DNA of 64,000 nt from the NCBI GenBank assembly GCA_007694005.1, contig RECN01000074.1:1-64000 (forward strand), in the 5' to 3' direction. The notes beneath the pieces are model-generated. The model was not told the DNA's origin and did no database searches. It saw nothing but the letters and a program-made list of their open reading frames with translations. The position numbers were made by a program, and so were the translations under genes. Below are positions 61,021 to 64,000 of the stretch, in pieces. The stretch comes from Spirochaetaceae bacterium. GTDB lineage: Bacteria > Spirochaetota > Spirochaetia > DSM-27196 > SKKC01. Numbering within the stretch: position 1 is the stretch's first letter; each line of letters begins with the position of its first letter.

Positions 61021-62019
61021 ATGGGACCAGTATATGGGATAGGAAATCCCTTACTCGACACACTTGTATACGGAACACACGATTTTCTTCGTAGCATTGA
61101 CGTGAAACCAGGAACAATGAACCTCGTCGACGTCGATATGCAAAAGCAGATCGTCGCAGCCGGGCGTGTTGCCGACGCACAACCCGGAGGGAGCTCTGCG
61201 AATGCCATGCGCGTGTACGCGTGGCTTGCCGAAGGCCACCATACATCACCGATCTACACCGGTGCCGTTGGAGGCGATGCCTCGGGGCGTGAGTTCGCGG
61301 GGCTGCTCGACGCCGCAGGGGTTCAGTCGCGTCTCGCGACGGTGGACGCCTCGACCGGTGGTTCGATTATCTATATAACCCCCGATAAAGAGCGGACCAT
61401 GTTCACCGCCCTCGGCGCCTGCCTGCTCCTGAAACCCGAGCATATCGATGAGGATGCCCTTCAGCGGTGTTCGCGGGTGCATCTCACCGGCTACGTATGG
61501 GATGCTCCTTCGGGTCAGGAAGCTGCACTGAAGGCGATAGGTGCGGGAAACCGACGTGGTATCCCGGTAAGCTTTGACGTATCTGATGTCCTTGTCGCAG
61601 ACCGGCATCGCAGCGATTTTTTTGATGTACTCGCCGGGTCTCTTGACGTTCTCTTTGCGAATGAATCAGAGCTCGCTTCGCTCTCGGAGAGAGAAGACAT
61701 CGATGAGATGATAGAGCGGTGCAGGGGTCTCGCCGGCTGTCTTGTGATCAAGCGGGGCGCTGAGGGCTGCAGAATTGTTGAAGCCACGGCGGTGACCGAC
61801 GTTCCGGGCGAAGCCGTCGACGTCGTCGATACGTCGGGGGCAGGGGACACCTTTGCTGGAGCCTTTCTCTACGCCAGGGAGGATGGATTCACGACCCTGC
61901 AGGCAGCGCAGTTCGCAAACTTTGTTGCATCCCGGGTTGTACGGGTAATCGGGTGCGATACCGGCGCGTTCGACCGTGACGAGATACGTTCCCGGAAAAC
62001 CTCAATCAGAGTCGCTTGA
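61021..62019 (+). CDS. PfkB-family carbohydrate/nucleoside kinase
   Basis: A 332-residue ribokinase-fold kinase. Signature 1 lies near GGSSANAMR and GAVGGDASGREFAGLLDAAGV; signature 2 is DTSGAGDTFAGAFLY with catalytic Asp276. The opening YGIGNPLLDTLVYG and the general layout are closest to adenosine kinase-type members, so purine salvage is possible, but sugar substrates cannot be excluded. GGGAG lies just before the ATG. The 3' end overlaps the convergent zapA by 18 bases. Confidence 0.9.
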   Translation: MGPVYGIGNPLLDTLVYGTHDFLRSIDVKPGTMNLVDVDMQKQIVAAGRVADAQPGGSSANAMRVYAWLAEGHHTSPIYTGAVGGDASGREFAGLLDAAGVQSRLATVDASTGGSIIYITPDKERTMFTALGACLLLKPEHIDEDALQRCSRVHLTGYVWDAPSGQEAALKAIGAGNRRGIPVSFDVSDVLVADRHRSDFFDVLAGSLDVLFANESELASLSEREDIDEMIERCRGLAGCLVIKRGAEGCRIVEATAVTDVPGEAVDVVDTSGAGDTFAGAFLYAREDGFTTLQAAQFANFVASRVVRVIGCDTGAFDRDEIRSRKTSIRVA

Positions 62020-62310
62020 CTCGGTATCCTGAAGGACGCGATCGAGGGATGCCAGGAGGCGGGACGTGATTTCTTCCGCTTCGCTGTCAGACGGTGACCC
62101 AGGCTCGAGGTTCTGTCGGTTTCGTTCCTTGAACAGCTCGTCGACTGCGAGCATGCCGCTGAGAATGGCTACCTTCAGGGCGTCCGCGTTTCGCACCCCG
62201 CTCTGTATCTCGAATACTTTCTTACGGTAATAGTCGACGACGCGCTCAAGGTATGCAGGGTCTTCGTCTGTCTGTATCGTAAAACTGGTTCCGAGCAGTT
62301 CGATTTTCAT
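62002..62310 (-). CDS. zapA: Cell division protein ZapA
   Basis: A 102-residue FtsZ-bundling protein. The N-terminal globular part (MKIELLGTSFTIQTDEDPAYLERVVDYY) and the coiled coil with KVAILSGMLAVDELF are characteristic of ZapA. The acidic tail is extended. It follows the ZapB-like gene by 12 bases, so both are probably expressed with the ribosomal operon upstream. Confidence 0.88.
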   Translation of the reverse strand: MKIELLGTSFTIQTDEDPAYLERVVDYYRKKVFEIQSGVRNADALKVAILSGMLAVDELFKERNRQNLEPGSPSDSEAEEITSRLLASLDRVLQDTESSDSD

Positions 62311-62322
62311 AGTGACCGCAGT

Positions 62323-62730
62323 CTAAAAGATATCGAGCTCTGACTCCGATTCGGTTTCAGGGTTTTCGTCAGGCTCTTCATCAGCTGCCGGTGACCCTTC
62401 GGGTACGGCGGCAGTTTCGTCGATGTCGGCGGTCTCAGCTTCGGTGACGCTGTCCACTGGCGCCGCTGCTACCTGTTCCGCGGCGCCATCATCGACGGCT
62501 ATTTCGTCCTCGAGCACGTCAAGACGTTTCAGAGTACTCAGGATTCCTTCTTCGATGGCTTTCTGCCCGTCACGGAACTCGCTTATCAGAACTTCAAGCT
62601 CCTCGATCCGGCGCTCGTATTGAGAGAGACCGTCACGAAGCCGCTGATTTTCGTTCTGCAGCGAGGAGATCCGTTCAACTGCCTTGAGTACCCGGCTTTC
62701 CAGCAATTTGATCTGCTCTACCGTGAGCAT
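62323..62730 (-). CDS. ZapB-like coiled-coil protein
   Basis: A 135-residue protein. Residues 1-78 form a continuous heptad coiled coil (LESRVLKAVERISSLQNEN, then LSQYERRIEELEVLI), and the rest is a very acidic, Ala/Glu/Asp-rich tail. Size and position next to zapA suggest a ZapB-type division factor that crosslinks FtsZ through ZapA. The similarity is weak because coiled coils are generic. Confidence 0.6.
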   Translation of the reverse strand: MLTVEQIKLLESRVLKAVERISSLQNENQRLRDGLSQYERRIEELEVLISEFRDGQKAIEEGILSTLKRLDVLEDEIAVDDGAAEQVAAAPVDSVTEAETADIDETAAVPEGSPAADEEPDENPETESESELDIF

Positions 62731-62759
62731 GAATCCCGCCTTTCCACACCTGTGGTCTG

Positions 62760-63116
62760 TCAGTCGAGCTTGGACTTGGCCTGTTCGACCAGTGTCGAGA
62801 ATGCGTTCGGATCTTCGATAGCGAGATTGCTCAAGGCCTTGCGATTAATCGCGATTTCGGAACGCTGCAGACCGCTTATGAAGCGTGAGTAGGTGATACC
62901 CTCGTTACGGCATGCAGCTGAGATGCGGGCAATCCATAATCTGCGAAAATCACGCTTTCGTACCTTGCGGTCCCGGTAGGCATAGCTCTGTGCTTTTGCT
63001 ACTGCATCCTTAGCCGTGCGAAAAAGCTTGCTGCGGCGCCCCCAGTAACCCTTTGCCTGACGAAGAATCTTTGTTCGCCGGTCTTTTCGTCTCGATCCGT
63101 CTACTGCGCGTGGCAT
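62760..63116 (-). CDS. rplT: 50S ribosomal protein L20
   Basis: A 118-residue basic protein. The N-terminus RAVDGSRRKDRRTKILRQAKGYWGRRSKLF and the globular C-terminus (LWIARISAACRNEGITYSRFI) are L20. In relatives L20 represses its own operon by binding the leader. AGGAG precedes the ATG. Last gene of infC-rpmI-rplT. Confidence 0.98.
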   Translation of the reverse strand: MPRAVDGSRRKDRRTKILRQAKGYWGRRSKLFRTAKDAVAKAQSYAYRDRKVRKRDFRRLWIARISAACRNEGITYSRFISGLQRSEIAINRKALSNLAIEDPNAFSTLVEQAKSKLD

Positions 63117-63162
63117 GTGTATACTCCTGAATTAACGTAAAAAGTGTCTGTAGTGAAAAAAT

Positions 63163-63360
63163 CTAGCCGTACGGCAGCATTTTTTTTACGCGAGGGGCTT
63201 CCGTTCTGTCAAGAATCCCCGATTTTCGGAGCTTTCGCTTCCGCTTGGTGCTCTTCTTGCTGAGAATATGACGAAGTCCCTGCTTCTTGTACTTAACCTT
63301 ACCGTTCGGTGTTATCGTGTAGCGTTTCGCTGCTGCACGGCGTGTTTTCATCTTTGGCAT
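63163..63360 (-). CDS. rpmI: 50S ribosomal protein L35
   Basis: A 65-residue very basic protein. [20 protein letters not shown] and [23 protein letters not shown] are L35 hallmarks. AGGAG precedes the ATG. It lies between infC (three bases) and rplT (46 bases). Confidence 0.98.
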   Translation of the reverse strand: MPKMKTRRAAAKRYTITPNGKVKYKKQGLRHILSKKSTKRKRKLRKSGILDRTEAPRVKKMLPYG

Positions 63361-63363
63361 GTG

Positions 63364-63927
63364 TTACTCCTGCGGCGTCTCTTCTGTCGCCGGCTCTTCG
63401 GTTTTCTTTGGTGCCTTTTTAGTACCGGGGGATACAATCATTGACATGAAACGCCCTTCCATCTGGGGAGGGCGGTCAATTACCGCTGCGTCTTCCAGCA
63501 TATCGATGATCTTATCCAGCACGACCCGTCCGAGTTCCGTGTGCGCCATTTCGCGCCCCCGGAACCGTATTGTTACCTTGACCTTTAATCCGTCCTCAAG
63601 AAAGCCTCGTATGTGGTTTGTTTTGAACTGAAGATCATGTTCCTCGATCTTCGGCTGCATACGAACCTCTTTCAGCTTGACCTGCTTCTGTTTCTTACGG
63701 GACTCCCGGTCTTTTTTGTCCTGCTCGAACTTGAATTTGCCGTAATCGAGCAGCTTGCAGACGGGAGGCTTGGCCTGAGGTGCAATTTCGACCAGGTCAA
63801 GGCCCCGCTCTTTTGCGAGTTCCATAGCCTGCGTCGTTGCGATCAAGCCGTGCTGTTCTCCGTCGTCGTCGATAAGACGGACCTCGCGCACCCTGATCTG
63901 TTCATTTATCCGTAAGTCCTTAGAAGC
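63364..63927 (-). CDS. infC: Translation initiation factor IF-3
   Basis: A 187-residue initiation factor that keeps 30S subunits free and checks start codons. The N-domain opens with DLRINEQIRVREVRLIDDDG and contains LAKERGLDLVEIAPQAKPPVCKLLDYGKFKFE; the C-domain contains KVTIRFRGREMAH. The best start is a TTG at 63927 after GAGGGGG. Rare start codons are typical of infC, because IF-3 itself discriminates against them and so limits its own synthesis. The upstream leader is cut by the window edge. Confidence 0.97.
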   Translation of the reverse strand, partial: ASKDLRINEQIRVREVRLIDDDGEQHGLIATTQAMELAKERGLDLVEIAPQAKPPVCKLLDYGKFKFEQDKKDRESRKKQKQVKLKEVRMQPKIEEHDLQFKTNHIRGFLEDGLKVKVTIRFRGREMAHTELGRVVLDKIIDMLEDAAVIDRPPQMEGRFMSMIVSPGTKKAPKKTEEPATEETPQE

Positions 63928-64000
63928 CAATCTACCCCCTCGTTCGTACAACTACAGCGTCTTTCTCCCGACGCCGCTCTACGAAACACTGTTCCGAAGA

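Noticed and set aside
1-64000. Search for tRNA, rRNA, CRISPR arrays, insertion sequences and prophage genes
   Set aside because: No cloverleaf, rRNA segment, regularly spaced direct repeat, transposase, integrase or phage structural gene was seen by eye. Small RNAs without strong structure would be missed.

Overview
The window is an ordinary, gene-dense, GC-rich stretch of bacterial chromosome, most likely from a free-living spirochaete (Spirochaetaceae or a close relative). The main reasons are two short FlaB-type flagellins beside flaG, fliD and PilZ genes, the order flgN-flgK-flgL-fliW-csrA, many lipoproteins with loose lipoboxes, and several proteins that look like conserved spirochaetal unknowns. 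I see no phage, insertion sequence, CRISPR array, tRNA or rRNA. Genes are tightly packed, with many 4-base start/stop overlaps and several convergent 3' overlaps.

Layout. 1-8.1 kb holds metabolic and housekeeping genes: aldo/keto reductase, alpha/beta hydrolase, Gfo/Idh/MocA oxidoreductase, a tandem FMN-binding protein, an rlmN operon and transketolase. 8.1-14.4 kb holds a LEA-like lipoprotein, a MATE exporter, a voltage-sensor-like membrane protein, a small kinase, a ring-cleaving dioxygenase, an RRM protein and a NagD-type phosphatase. 14.4-18.3 kb is a divergent pair, a GH38/57-like protein and a GPH sugar symporter. 18.3-23.8 kb is a five-gene oligopeptide-type ABC importer. 24-32.5 kb is envelope biogenesis: a DUF115/Maf-type protein, a PASTA-bearing transpeptidase, signal peptidase I, a LysM/M23 protein and SecA. 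32.5-45 kb holds a lipoprotein, NAD(P)HX repair, Nudix, glgC, the DNA-repair pair mrfA-mrfB, an orphan glycogen-synthase N-domain, a GNAT, a GH3 and a thioredoxin reductase.

46-61 kb is the flagellar filament region. flgN-flgK-flgL-fliW-csrA runs rightward from a sigma-28-like promoter. tsaB-tsaE, a membrane PilZ protein, a spirochaetal unknown, fliD, flaG, two flaB genes, a TPR protein and a PlzA-like PilZ protein run leftward. The first flaB has a near-consensus sigma-28 promoter and a leader of about 245 bases. Both flaB leaders carry a hairpin with GGA in its loop about 25-30 bases upstream of a GGA-containing ribosome binding site. This is the layout expected of a CsrA target, and fliW-csrA lies nearby. 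It suggests a FliW-CsrA-flagellin feedback circuit acting on two flagellins, with c-di-GMP input through the two PilZ proteins. 61-64 kb holds a PfkB kinase, zapA, a ZapB-like coiled coil and the infC-rpmI-rplT operon.

All functions come from reading motifs and gene order by eye. No database search or structure prediction was run.
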